From contig JAVJQK010000138.1 in the NCBI GenBank assembly GCA_040218145.1, forward strand, positions 49,010 through 113,009: a stretch of 64,000 bases of DNA, in the 5' to 3' direction. The position numbers and the translations under genes were made by a program. Source of the stretch: Sandaracinaceae bacterium. GTDB taxonomy: Bacteria; Myxococcota_A; Polyangia; Polyangiales; Sandaracinaceae. Positions 26,698 to 35,089 of the stretch are shown one piece after another. The notes below the pieces were generated by a model. The model did not search any database. It was not told the origin of the DNA and saw only the letters and a list, made by a program, of their open reading frames with translations. Each line of letters starts with the position of its first letter. Position 1 is the first letter of the stretch.

Positions 26698-27042
26698 CTA
26701 GACGCTAGGACTCCCGGGATCCTGAGGAGGCTCGCGCCGGCCGACGAGTTGCTCGATTCTCGCAATGACGTTTGCATCGTCTCGCGGTTCCTCGTCCAGC
26801 GTTCCCTGGATCCGCACGAGCACTCGCGCGGCGTGGTCGTTCCTTGCCGCGACTGCGAAGCCCAAGCCCGCGCCCGCCGCGAGCCCGAGCAGCGCGGTCA
26901 CAATCTGAACCCAGGGCGTCAAGAGCTCGACGAGGTGGCTCCACTCCTCAGCGCGCATGAGGAAGACGGCCGCCGTGGTGTGCAGCCCCAGGATCACCAC
27001 GACGGCGACGCCGCCCAACCCCGCCCAGAGCCTGGACCTCAT
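26698..27042 (-). CDS. Small two-helix membrane protein coupled to FHA gene
   Basis: A 114-residue protein starting at ATG 27042 inside the stop of the upstream FHA gene (ATGA overlap). Two transmembrane helices (LGGVAVVVILGLHTTAAVFL and VQIVTALLGLAAGAGLGFAV) are joined by a short WSHLVELL loop, followed by a cytosolic tail ending in Pro/Gly. Its coupling to the FHA gene suggests it anchors or partners the FHA protein in kinase signalling; this is inference. Confidence 0.7.
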   Translation of the reverse strand: MRSRLWAGLGGVAVVVILGLHTTAAVFLMRAEEWSHLVELLTPWVQIVTALLGLAAGAGLGFAVAARNDHAARVLVRIQGTLDEEPRDDANVIARIEQLVGRREPPQDPGSPSV

Positions 27043-27974
27043 GGGGTCTCCACCTGGACGCGCGCCGCGCCCAGTCGGATTCGCCCCACCGCGCTCCGCC
27101 GCTCGATCAGCGTGAACGCGTCGTCCACGCCGAGGTCTGCCAGCTGACGACGCGCGCGGCTGACGTCGAGGTTCAGCTTCTGGCGGGTGATCCGAAGGCC
27201 CTCGGCCAGCGCTTCTGTCTCGACCCAACCTCGATCCGGCAGGGGGATTCCACGCTCGCCGTCCGCGACTCGCTCGCGTGCGAGCAGGGCGAGCAGGTAG
27301 TGAAACGCGCGCTGGGGGACGGGGACGGTCTCATCGGGCCAGCGCAGCTCGAACTGGATGTCCTCCTCGTCGCGGCTCACGCGAAAGCGGGCTTCGGCCG
27401 CCGCGAGGTAGCGCCGACGCCGCGATGTGGGGCTGGTGGCCGGGAGCTGCCCGGTCGCGCTCGGCGGAGGCAGCTCGAGGAGCCACACCTCGTCGCCGAT
27501 CTGCACGACCGACTGATCCTCGACCGGGTGCTCGCCCGCCTCGGTTTCGGCCATCCACCGCTGCTCCGAGACAGCGACGGTGAGCCGCACGGTCTCGTCG
27601 TCGGGCAAGTAGAGCATCCCTCCGCTCGCCCGCCGTTCCTGGCCATCGGCCATTCGTCGGGCCAGCGCGTCGGGACGGCCGAGCCTCACGACCTTCCAAC
27701 TCAAGGCGGGGGTCACGTCCCCGAGCGAGATCATGCTGCCCGCCTGCACGGCGACGGGGCGGCCCGGCTCGACGAGCTGACCGTCCAGGTACGTACCGTT
27801 CGTGCTCCCGAGGTCTCGCAGCCACCAACGTGCATCCCGGAACGAGAGACTTGCGTGCTCCGTCGAGACGCTGTCGTCACTGACCAGGAAACCGCAGTGC
27901 GGAGCTCTCCCCATCAGCGTGTGCGCGCCCAGGGTGCAGCGCCTTCCGCTCGCTTCGTTCGCGATGACCGCCAC
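27039..27974 (-). CDS. FHA-domain protein with C-terminal wHTH-like domain
   Basis: A 311-residue cytosolic protein starting with GTG 27974. The N-terminal FHA domain (about residues 1-95) has the phosphothreonine-binding signature: GRAPHC at residues 22-27, STEH at 37-40 and STNG at 57-60. A middle region leads to a C-terminal domain (about residues 215-300) with AFHYLLALLARERV, TEALAEGLRI and LNLDVSRARRQLADLGV, resembling an OmpR-type winged-helix module. So it probably couples phospho-Thr recognition to DNA binding or protein contact. It is divergent from the kinase-FGE gene with only 26 bases between start codons, and the kinase is a natural partner. Confidence 0.85.
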   Translation of the reverse strand: MAVIANEASGRRCTLGAHTLMGRAPHCGFLVSDDSVSTEHASLSFRDARWWLRDLGSTNGTYLDGQLVEPGRPVAVQAGSMISLGDVTPALSWKVVRLGRPDALARRMADGQERRASGGMLYLPDDETVRLTVAVSEQRWMAETEAGEHPVEDQSVVQIGDEVWLLELPPPSATGQLPATSPTSRRRRYLAAAEARFRVSRDEEDIQFELRWPDETVPVPQRAFHYLLALLARERVADGERGIPLPDRGWVETEALAEGLRITRQKLNLDVSRARRQLADLGVDDAFTLIERRSAVGRIRLGAARVQVETP

Positions 27975-28000
27975 GGCGGGATCTAGGTTACCATCGTCCG

Positions 28001-30454
28001 GTGGGGGATGGGTCACGGCACGTGGAGGGGCCTGGCTCCGGATTGCGCCGCGCCGACGAGCAGCGCACGGAAGGCCGGGCGGACGCCGCGGGGGTCGTCG
28101 GGAGCGTCTTCTCCTCCAGATACAGGGACCGAGGGCCCCTGGCGCGCGGTGGGTTCTCCGAGATCCGGAGGGCACTCGACGTGCTGATGGATCGGCACGT
28201 CGCCGTGAAGGTGCTGGCCTGGCAGCACTTGGACGACGCCGGGCGAGTCGCGCGGTTCCGGCGCGAGGCCGCCATCACCGCGTTCCTGGAGCACCCAGGG
28301 GTGGTGCCTGTCTACGACAGGGGGGAGCTGGACGACGGTCGACCTTGGTTCGCCATGAAGGAGATTCGCGGCGCGACCTTGGCCGCGGCGCTCGCGGACG
28401 CCCGCGAGCGCCCGCCCGGCACCGAGCGCCGAAGAGCGCTTCGCGCCCTCGTGGGTGCGTTTCACAGGATGTGTGAAGCCGTCAGCTACGCGCACAGCCG
28501 CGGTGTGATTCACCGCGACCTGAAGCCAGCGAACCTCATGAAGGGGGAGTTCGGCGAGGCGCTGGTCATGGACTGGGGCCTCGCGAAGCGGGAGGGAATG
28601 AGCGAGGACCTCGCGCTCGGCGTCCCGACGACGCGCTCGGCAGACGAGACCGAGGCGGGCGACGTCTTCGGTACGGTCCCCTACATGGCCCCCGAGCAAG
28701 CGCTCGGCGCGACGGACGAGATCGGGCCCGGTACCGACGTGTTCGCGCTCGGCCTGGTTCTCTTCGAGCTGCTCACCGGTCGACGGGCGTACCGGGGCGA
28801 CGGGCCGCCCCTGTGGGCGAAGGCCATTCGCGGAGAGGTCGAGCTCATCGAGACCGATCAGCTCCTCGACGAGGGGTTCGCCGATCTTCGCGAGGTGGTG
28901 ACGCGCGCGACGCGTCGAGAGTCGTCCGAGAGGTACGCCGACGCGAGCGGATTGGCGCGGGCCCTTCAGATGTGGCTCGACGGCGAGGCGAGGCGGCAGC
29001 GCGCACGAGACCTCTTCGAAGGGGCACGAGCCGCCGCGTCGAGCCTCGCCGTGCTGCGCGCGCGAGAGGCGGAGGCGGGGCGGCGTCTCCTCGTCGCGCG
29101 GCGAGACATCCGGGACTTCGACCCCGTGGAGCAGAAGGCTCGGGTCTGGGATCTCGAAGACGAGCAGCGCGCTCTCAGACACGAGCGGGAGGCCCTGGAG
29201 GCCGAGCAGACGGCGTCGCTCGAGGACTGCCTTCACCACGACCCGGCGTTCTTGGAGGCGAAGGTGGAGCTGGCGCGGGTCCTGAGGGGCGCCGCAGACG
29301 CCGCCGAGCGATCGGGCCAGGCGCACGAGACGGATCGGATCTGTAGGCGGTTGGAGGCGCTCGGGCTCGCGGAGCACGAGTCGTTCGTGCGCAGGCGAGG
29401 CGCGGTCGAGGTGAGGACCGATCCCTCTGGAGTCGCCATCACGGCTCGCCGCTTCGTGCTCGAAGGTCGACGCTGGGTCCTCGGAGAAGGCGAGGCTCTG
29501 GGCGTCACGCCGCTCGCCGCGCACGAGATGGCGGCCGGTAGCTACATGCTGGAGATGTCGCAGGCTGATCGGGCCTGGCGCCATCCAGTTCGGGTGCCGC
29601 GGGGTGCCAACGCGACCGTCGAGGTCACCCTCCCGTCCACGGAGATCGAGGAGGGTAGTCAGCTCGTGCTCGCCGGCTGGTTCACGGCGGGAGGCGACGC
29701 GCGTGCCGCCGAGCCGATCCCGGAGCGGCGCGTCTGGGTCGACACGTTCGTGATCCGTGCGTTCCCCGTCACGGTCGCGGAGTACTTCGCCTTCCTCGAC
29801 GCCCTCGTGGACGCTGGCGACGCAGAGGCAGCCGAGCAGCACGCGCCGAGGCTGCAGCCGGGAGCCAGCCGTGACGGCGCGCCCGCGTTCGTTCGCCGCG
29901 GGTCTGGCCACTTCGAGCCGGCCCCGGACGAGATGGGCCGCATCCCCGATCCTCGGGCTCCCATCGCCCTTGTGAGCTGGCACGACGCGCGGGCCTACGC
30001 CCGCTGGCAGTCAGCGCGGACCGGGCTCGACTGGCGTCTCCCCAATGAGCTGGAGTGGGAGAAGGCGGGGCGCGGCGCGGACGCGCGCCACTTCCCCTGG
30101 GGCAACGAGCCGGAGCCCACCTGGGCGCGCGTCCTCGGGGCGACGGAGGAGGTCCCGAGCCGCGTCCCGGTCGACGCCTATCCAGTAGACGAGAGCCCGT
30201 ACGGCGTTCGCGGCATGGCGGGAAACGTACGCGACTGGTGCGAGAACGTCTGGAGCGTCGACGGTCCGCCGCTCGATGCAGAGGGCCGACTCGTCCATCG
30301 AGAGGCGCCGGAGGCGGGGCTGCGCTCCATCCGAGGCGGGGCGTGGAGCACGGTCCCGGATCTCGCGCGCCTCGCCAGCCGCTTCGCCGCGCCGCCGGAC
30401 GCCCGCTTCCCCGTGGTGGGCTTCCGGCTGGCGCGCTCTCTCACGGAGACGTGA
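28001..30454 (+). CDS. Ser/Thr kinase fused to FGE-sulfatase-like domain
   Basis: An 817-residue protein starting with GTG 28001. The N-terminal kinase (about residues 40-330) has Lys70, catalytic loop HRDLKPAN (Asp173), DWG instead of DFG (Asp191) and GTVPYMAPEQA. A charged helical coiled region (about 335-460) and a beta region precede a C-terminal SUMF1/FGE-like domain (about 545-815): TFVIRAFPVTVAEYFAFLDA, WHDARAYARWQS, DWRLPNELEWEKAGRG, FPWGNEP, YGVRGMAGNVRDWCEN, IRGGAW, VGFRLAR. The two catalytic Cys of true formylglycine-generating enzymes are absent after RGGAW, so this domain is probably a C-type-lectin-like binding or regulatory module. It resembles Pkn1-type kinases. The 3' end overlaps a convergent gene by 14 bases. 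Confidence 0.92.
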   Translation: MGDGSRHVEGPGSGLRRADEQRTEGRADAAGVVGSVFSSRYRDRGPLARGGFSEIRRALDVLMDRHVAVKVLAWQHLDDAGRVARFRREAAITAFLEHPGVVPVYDRGELDDGRPWFAMKEIRGATLAAALADARERPPGTERRRALRALVGAFHRMCEAVSYAHSRGVIHRDLKPANLMKGEFGEALVMDWGLAKREGMSEDLALGVPTTRSADETEAGDVFGTVPYMAPEQALGATDEIGPGTDVFALGLVLFELLTGRRAYRGDGPPLWAKAIRGEVELIETDQLLDEGFADLREVVTRATRRESSERYADASGLARALQMWLDGEARRQRARDLFEGARAAASSLAVLRAREAEAGRRLLVARRDIRDFDPVEQKARVWDLEDEQRALRHEREALEAEQTASLEDCLHHDPAFLEAKVELARVLRGAADAAERSGQAHETDRICRRLEALGLAEHESFVRRRGAVEVRTDPSGVAITARRFVLEGRRWVLGEGEALGVTPLAAHEMAAGSYMLEMSQADRAWRHPVRVPRGANATVEVTLPSTEIEEGSQLVLAGWFTAGGDARAAEPIPERRVWVDTFVIRAFPVTVAEYFAFLDALVDAGDAEAAEQHAPRLQPGASRDGAPAFVRRGSGHFEPAPDEMGRIPDPRAPIALVSWHDARAYARWQSARTGLDWRLPNELEWEKAGRGADARHFPWGNEPEPTWARVLGATEEVPSRVPVDAYPVDESPYGVRGMAGNVRDWCENVWSVDGPPLDAEGRLVHREAPEAGLRSIRGGAWSTVPDLARLASRFAAPPDARFPVVGFRLARSLTET

Positions 30455-31142
30455 TGTGCTCGTCGAAGAAGTACGTGGCGCTGATGTCCGAGTATTTCTT
30501 CCGCGTCAACGTGATCGGCTGGTTCGTCGACACCGGATTACCGTCGAAGAGTGGATGGGGCGTGGTCACCGTGGAGAACCACACGAGGTTGCGCAGCGTC
30601 CACGTGCCGTTCACCGACTCCAGCTCGAACGCGACGTGTGACACGGTCGTCTCGCCCTGAGGACAGTTCGGGTCGTCGATCTCGAACGCCAAGGTATTGG
30701 CGCTGAGCGCCGGCTTCTGCCCGCTCTGCCAATCGGTGCTGGACAGGAGAGGCTTACAGCGGAACTGAAAACTGGAGTCGGCCTCGTACGTGCCGACGAT
30801 CGGGTAGCTTCCTCCCTCGATCGTCGGTTTGAGTGAGCCCCCGTTCTGGCTCCCGATCAGCGCGTTCCAGTCGACCCCGCTCTTCAAGAACCAATGCTCT
30901 CGGAGTCGGCGGTAGTATACGGACTGCCCCTGGTGATCGACGTTGTCGGGCATGACGGTGCTGTGGAGTACGCGTCCGACGCCCCCCATCTCCAGGTGGA
31001 AGATACTCGCCTTGCTGAGTGTCGGCGGAAGCTGGAACGGCTCGATCAGGTTCCCGAGTTTCCTGAGCTCCTGGCCGAGCCAGCCGATCAAGCTCCGAAT
31101 GCTGTACTGGTCCGGCGCCTTGATGTCAGCTTTCATATCCAT
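30441..31142 (-). CDS. Unknown protein at the end of an envelope operon
   Basis: A 233-residue protein without a signal peptide (MDMKADIKAPDQYSIRSLIG...). The middle has Gly-rich beta-like stretches (GGVGRVLHSTVMPDNV, GGSYPIVGTYEADSSF) and a C-terminal FELESVNGTWTLRNLVWFST. The ATG at 31142 is two bases after the stop of the upstream gene, so it belongs to the same operon; an alternative ATG is at 31136. The stop lies inside the convergent kinase-FGE gene. No family recognised. Base composition is lower in G+C than its operon partners, hinting at separate origin. Confidence 0.65.
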   Translation of the reverse strand: MDMKADIKAPDQYSIRSLIGWLGQELRKLGNLIEPFQLPPTLSKASIFHLEMGGVGRVLHSTVMPDNVDHQGQSVYYRRLREHWFLKSGVDWNALIGSQNGGSLKPTIEGGSYPIVGTYEADSSFQFRCKPLLSSTDWQSGQKPALSANTLAFEIDDPNCPQGETTVSHVAFELESVNGTWTLRNLVWFSTVTTPHPLFDGNPVSTNQPITLTRKKYSDISATYFFDEHITSP

Positions 31143-31144
31143 GG

Positions 31145-32911
31145 TCAGAACCCTCCCTCACTCCTGGTGTCTGGCTGCGCTGATGCGGGCGTCGACCCGG
31201 CCGTCTGGCCTAGGAGCAGCCGCGCCTCTGCCGAGGCCGCCCCGTATACCCGCCCCTCGACGTGAACCTCTACGGTCGCGTCAGTCGTGTTACATAACCG
31301 AACGATGGGCCAGTTGTCACCTGCGATGTCCTCGGCACGCGCGCTGGCCGCATCATATGTGTCCGCTGAGTGCCACGTGCGTAGGTCGATGTCTGCGCCG
31401 CTCTCAGCCAGCCCGACCCACTCCACGCAGGCCCGCGCCGGGAGCGAGTCCACAAGGCTCGTGCAGCTCCCCTCGAGCGCGGCCCAATCGCCGGAGAGCG
31501 TGTCTCTGCACTCCGAGATGGGCGCGTCGCCAATTCGCCCGCGAAGCTCCTCTCGAAGGCCGTCCAGAGTTCGTTCGGGCTCGGCCTGCGTCGACTGCGC
31601 GGGCGCCGGCCGCGAGCAGAGCAGAGCGGGGCTCCCCACGAAGCTGGCCCTCACCTGAACTGCGTTGCTCTCGGAGGCTGCTTCGCCGCGGGGCAGCAGC
31701 CGTCCGACCCAGCGTGGACTGGGGGTCGAGGCTTCGGCGGTGTCGCGCCTGAGCGCGACCCGGCTCAACGAGCCCGGCGGACCGGCGGTCAGGCTCCTAG
31801 GCGGCACGTATCCCGGGGAGACGACTTGCAGTCGTGTCAGCGGCACGTCCAAGGGTGCCGCGACGTCGGCGCTCAGGTGGGCCAGACAGCACGAGCCGTT
31901 GGAGCCCTCGCTCCCGCACGCGGGCGGCAGCGTCCGGCCCTCGTACGGCAGCTGGGCCGGGTACCGCGCGACGAAGGCCTGCGCACCGTCGCTCCCGTCG
32001 TGCCGCCCTCGAAGGCGAACCGGCATCGGCGCGTCGCCGCTGTTGCACGCCATCACCACCGGCCAGCTGTCGGTGGCGTAGTCGTAGGAGAGCGGCGTGG
32101 TCTCATCCGACGCGCGGGTCACCCTCAGGTCGATGTCCTCGTCGTCCGAGGCGACGCTGATCCACAAGGCACATTGGCCGGCGGGGATCGGCGCCTCGAG
32201 CGTCTCGCAACGACCTACGGGGACGGGGCCCCACTCCTCCCGGAAGAGGGCCCGGCACTGAGCCGTCGGCGCCGTGCGCGCCGGCACGACGTCGCTCAAG
32301 CTGGTGGCGACGAGGTCTCGGAGGTGGTCGCGCAGCTCCACGTTCGGCGGGACGATGACTCGCGTGCCGCCGCCGAGGAAGCCCCCCACGCCGAGACCGA
32401 AGAAGACGGGCGCCTCCGCTTGAGCCGCGAGCGGAAACCACGGCGCGGCCCAGGCCTGGACCAGGAAGCCGCCCGAGCTGCCGTCGAATACCTCGAGGTG
32501 GTCACCGACCTCGAGCTCGATCCCGAACTGAGGCACGAGGAACGCGCTCGCGGGAGTGAGCGCCGCCCCGGGCTCCAGGAACCACCCCAGACGCACCGGC
32601 CCCTCCCCGATGCGGTAGCGGAAGCTCAGAGACGCGCCGGCTCGAAAGAGGCCCTGATCCACGCGGTCGCCCGTGGTCTCGTGGAGCAACCCCACGAGCC
32701 CGCCGCCAGCCCGCAGCTCGAACGAGATCACCTCGCTCATGGCGAACTGCCAGCCCGCCGTGAACTCCATGAGGCCGCTCCCCGACGCGGTCCCGCCTCC
32801 GTTCGCTCTGAGCACGAGCGCGTGCTCCGGGCTGATCTCCGTCTGCGCCACGGCCGCTGAGGGGAGGGCGCCGAGAACGAGGAGAGTCACGAGGACGTTT
32901 CGCCAGATCAT
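31145..32911 (-). CDS. Exported outer-membrane-like protein with repeated Cys modules
   Basis: A 588-residue protein with a signal peptide (cut after AVA). Residues about 25-190 look like an outer-membrane beta-barrel: alternating hydrophobic/Gly strands such as ISFELRAGGGLVGLLHETTG and FGIELEVGDHLEVFDGSSGG. After it are two similar modules of about 100 residues, each beginning with CRxLxxxEWGP/CRDTLSGDW and containing CETL/CTSL, CALW/CVEW, DIDLR and WP(V/I)V(M/R)xCN, so an internal duplication is clear. Its ATG overlaps the upstream gene's stop (TGATG). Likely an envelope receptor or structural protein. Confidence 0.75.
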   Translation of the reverse strand: MIWRNVLVTLLVLGALPSAAVAQTEISPEHALVLRANGGGTASGSGLMEFTAGWQFAMSEVISFELRAGGGLVGLLHETTGDRVDQGLFRAGASLSFRYRIGEGPVRLGWFLEPGAALTPASAFLVPQFGIELEVGDHLEVFDGSSGGFLVQAWAAPWFPLAAQAEAPVFFGLGVGGFLGGGTRVIVPPNVELRDHLRDLVATSLSDVVPARTAPTAQCRALFREEWGPVPVGRCETLEAPIPAGQCALWISVASDDEDIDLRVTRASDETTPLSYDYATDSWPVVMACNSGDAPMPVRLRGRHDGSDGAQAFVARYPAQLPYEGRTLPPACGSEGSNGSCCLAHLSADVAAPLDVPLTRLQVVSPGYVPPRSLTAGPPGSLSRVALRRDTAEASTPSPRWVGRLLPRGEAASESNAVQVRASFVGSPALLCSRPAPAQSTQAEPERTLDGLREELRGRIGDAPISECRDTLSGDWAALEGSCTSLVDSLPARACVEWVGLAESGADIDLRTWHSADTYDAASARAEDIAGDNWPIVRLCNTTDATVEVHVEGRVYGAASAEARLLLGQTAGSTPASAQPDTRSEGGF

Positions 32912-33549
32912 CAGACACCTCCCAGCGCGGTCGCGAACCCGACGACGTCGAAGAAGAGAATGAGGCCGAAGTTCTCGGCCGTGACCTCACCCTGTTCGGC
33001 GAAGGCCCACCCCAGGAGACCGGTCTCGGCCGTGCCCGCGCCCTCGGTCAAGACGCCCTCCTGATCGACGCCGAGGACAGGCACGCCGCGATACACGTCG
33101 AACGTGACCGCGAAGCCCAGGATCCTTTCGAAGAAGCTGACGCCGAGACCCAGGGACACCGCCGACTGCTCGGGCCGATCGGTCGAGTACTGGGCTGTGA
33201 GCATGAGACTCACGCTGATGAGCTGGAAGTCCCCCCCTTCACGTCGCTCGAGTTCGAAGGGACGTCCGGTCGGATCGACGGACACGAGGAAGCCCACGGA
33301 GCCCGGGAGCGCCTCCGGCCTCATCTCGTACGACCGCAGGCGCCCGGGCTCCGACGGGTCGCGAAGCGCGCGGAGCTCGAGCAGTGACGTCGAGATGCCC
33401 CAGCTGATCGCCAGACCCTCGGGCGTCTCCACCCTGCCTCGGCCCCGCACGTCGGCGTCCGTCGCCTTGGCCCCGTCCTCGTCCGCCGAAACAGGCGCCG
33501 CGACGAGCGCGATCACCAGCCCCAGTATCGCTCCCAGCCGCTCAAACAT
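32911..33549 (-). CDS. Exported outer-membrane-like protein
   Basis: A 212-residue protein starting at ATG 33549 with ribosome site GGAGGG upstream; a second ATG at 33564 is possible. Signal peptide cut near VSA. The mature part has Gly-rich alternating strands (FQLISVSLMLTAQYST, AVSLGLGVSFFERILGFAVT, ILFFDVVGFATALGGV) that suggest a small beta-barrel or beta-sandwich in the outer membrane. The start lies inside the upstream lipoprotein gene (about 8-base overlap) and the end overlaps the next ATG, so it is tightly coupled. Confidence 0.7.
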   Translation of the reverse strand: MFERLGAILGLVIALVAAPVSADEDGAKATDADVRGRGRVETPEGLAISWGISTSLLELRALRDPSEPGRLRSYEMRPEALPGSVGFLVSVDPTGRPFELERREGGDFQLISVSLMLTAQYSTDRPEQSAVSLGLGVSFFERILGFAVTFDVYRGVPVLGVDQEGVLTEGAGTAETGLLGWAFAEQGEVTAENFGLILFFDVVGFATALGGV

Positions 33550-34099
33550 CAGACGTCCCTCCATCACTCGGTCCCCCGTCCTCCTCCGCGGCGGTCCCCG
33601 CGTCGGCTGCGCTCGCGTCGCCCGACCCGGCGTCCGATCCGCCATCCATGACGTCGCCCGGTCCCCCTGCTCCAGCGTCGCCGGCCCTCGGGCGCGTGGG
33701 CTGCACGCACATCGGGAGCGGCGACGGCTCCTGGTCGCACAAGCGCGTCCCCGAGTCCTCCGCACCGGCATCTTGGCGGGCCGCGCAGTCCACCTCGCGG
33801 CACGCGCCGAGGACGCCTTGCGCGGTGGTGAGCCCGCGGTTCTCCGCGAAGCACGTCGCCGCGTTCGCGCAGTCGTCCCGGACGCAGATCCCGCAGCCCT
33901 CGGCGCAGAACGAGCCGCAGGGGCAGTCGAGGTCCTCCTCGCACTCCCGCGCGCAGAAGCCCCGGTCGGTGCAGAAGCCGCGCTCGACGCCGTCGTCCCC
34001 CCGGCAGTCCTGGTGCGTGCGGCAGCTGTGCCGTGTTGCGCCCGTGCAGGCGGCGAGGAAGCCGGCGGCGACGGTGAAGGCCCAGAGTCTCGCAGTCAT
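33542..34099 (-). CDS. Cys-rich lipoprotein, first gene of envelope operon
   Basis: A 185-residue protein with lipobox LAAC at about residue 18. A compact Cys-rich domain follows (CRTHQDCRGDDG, CTDRGFCARECEEDLDCPCG, CAEGCGICVRDDC) with about 16 Cys in 90 residues, resembling small EGF/dickkopf-like knots seen in myxobacterial surface proteins. The C-terminal half is an Asp/Ala/Gly-rich unstructured tail. It is the first gene of a four-gene operon (34099 down to 30441) and lies just downstream of the GATATC inverted repeat. Confidence 0.75.
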   Translation of the reverse strand: MTARLWAFTVAAGFLAACTGATRHSCRTHQDCRGDDGVERGFCTDRGFCARECEEDLDCPCGSFCAEGCGICVRDDCANAATCFAENRGLTTAQGVLGACREVDCAARQDAGAEDSGTRLCDQEPSPLPMCVQPTRPRAGDAGAGGPGDVMDGGSDAGSGDASAADAGTAAEEDGGPSDGGTSDV

Positions 34100-34125
34100 G
34101 GACTCCAGGCTGGGGGGCGCCCGCG

Positions 34126-34160
34126 CTGATATCGACCACGGCCGATATCAGCCGATATCA
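34126..34160. promoter_or_regulatory. GATATC inverted repeat, likely operator
   Basis: CTGATATCG (34126-34134) and CGATATCAG (34143-34151) form a perfect 9-bp inverted repeat with an 8-base spacer, and a third CGATATCA follows at 34153-34160. The site lies 27-61 bases before the start codon of the minus-strand envelope operon, the usual place for a promoter-overlapping operator. No cognate regulator is evident nearby. Function is inferred only from symmetry and position. Confidence 0.6.
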
Positions 34161-34429
34161 CGTCACTCGGGTACAACGCCCAACGCGCTCGCCCGCCGAC
34201 AAGGGTAGTCGCGCCGCGGAGATGGGCCATGGCGGCGACTGCAAGCGAGCTCTCATCGCACGCCATCCTGGGATAGCCACCCACCCCCCTCCGGGCGCAG
34301 CGCACCAGGTGGGCGGCCCCCGCCGAGCAGGCCGCGACCAGGCGCCCGTCCATTCCGCGCTCTACGACTACCACCGCGCCATGTTGCTCGAGGGAGCTCG
34401 ACAACTTTCGGTCATTCATCGAAGCGACC
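34161..34429. other. Intergenic region without a supported gene
   Basis: About 270 bases between the divergent envelope operon and the membrane-protein gene. Short open frames exist on both strands, but none has a convincing start, ribosome site or recognisable product. Apart from the GATATC site at its edge I see no repeat or terminator. Confidence 0.5.
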
Positions 34430-35089
34430 ATGAAGTACACAAAGGTTGCCAAACAGAACGAGAGGCGGCAGAGAGGAGGAGCGGCCGAGACTACCGGTCG
34501 GATGGGTGCTGGAGGGGTAGTGGTACATCCAGGTTGGTTGCTCGCGGCGAGTGCAGCGCTGCAGATCGTCGGGGGACTCGGGATCGAGGCGTGGAAGGTC
34601 GCCATCGAAGAAGGGGTTCGTGCCGACGACCTCGTCTCCCCCGCCGTGATCGCCGGGCGCTATCAGATGTGGGCGCTCGCGGGGGAGCTCCTCTTGGTGG
34701 TGGAGAGCCTCATCCTGCTCGCTGCGGTGGGCGCGATGCTGCGTTCGGCCGTGTCCTGGGCCACGCTGAGCGCGCTGGCGGCTCTGCTCGTCGTCTTGCT
34801 GGGGGTTGGCGCGGGGCACTTCGTCGAGGCCGCCGCAGCGTGGGAGATGCTGGGGCCGGTCATCTCGCTCGCGTATTTGGTGGGGCTCACGACGGGCGGC
34901 TTCGATGTGGCGTGGCGGACGGGGTCACGAGGCTTCGCGCTGGGGATGCTCGTGGTAGGAGGAGTTGCGGTCGTGTGTATGGCGACCGAGTGGGCAACCG
35001 TGGGGCAGATGGCAAGCTTTGCGGCGGCCTCGCTCGCGCTGGCCGTGGGCGTGATGGCGGGAAGAAGGGGGCAAGACAGTGCAGGCTAG
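34430..35089 (+). CDS. Multi-pass membrane protein
   Basis: A 219-residue protein with about six hydrophobic helices (LLAASAALQIVGGLGIEAW, LAGELLLVVESLILLAAVGA, LSALAALLVVLLGVGAGHFV, GPVISLAYLVGLTTG, LGMLVVGGVAVVCMA, FAAASLALAVGVMAG). The true start may be ATG 34430 or ATG 34502, as the first 24 residues are polar. The last 11 bases overlap the next gene (OmpA-like), suggesting coupled translation. Family not recognised. Confidence 0.7.
   Translation: MKYTKVAKQNERRQRGGAAETTGRMGAGGVVVHPGWLLAASAALQIVGGLGIEAWKVAIEEGVRADDLVSPAVIAGRYQMWALAGELLLVVESLILLAAVGAMLRSAVSWATLSALAALLVVLLGVGAGHFVEAAAAWEMLGPVISLAYLVGLTTGGFDVAWRTGSRGFALGMLVVGGVAVVCMATEWATVGQMASFAAASLALAVGVMAGRRGQDSAG

Noticed and set aside
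28013..29983. A 656-codon minus-strand frame inside the kinase-FGE gene
   Set aside because: Kinase and FGE motifs on the plus strand are unambiguous; the antisense frame has none.
28001..30454. FGE-like domain as an active formylglycine-generating (sulfatase-maturing) enzyme
   Set aside because: The two essential Cys expected after the RGG(S/A)W motif are missing; only the fold is likely retained.
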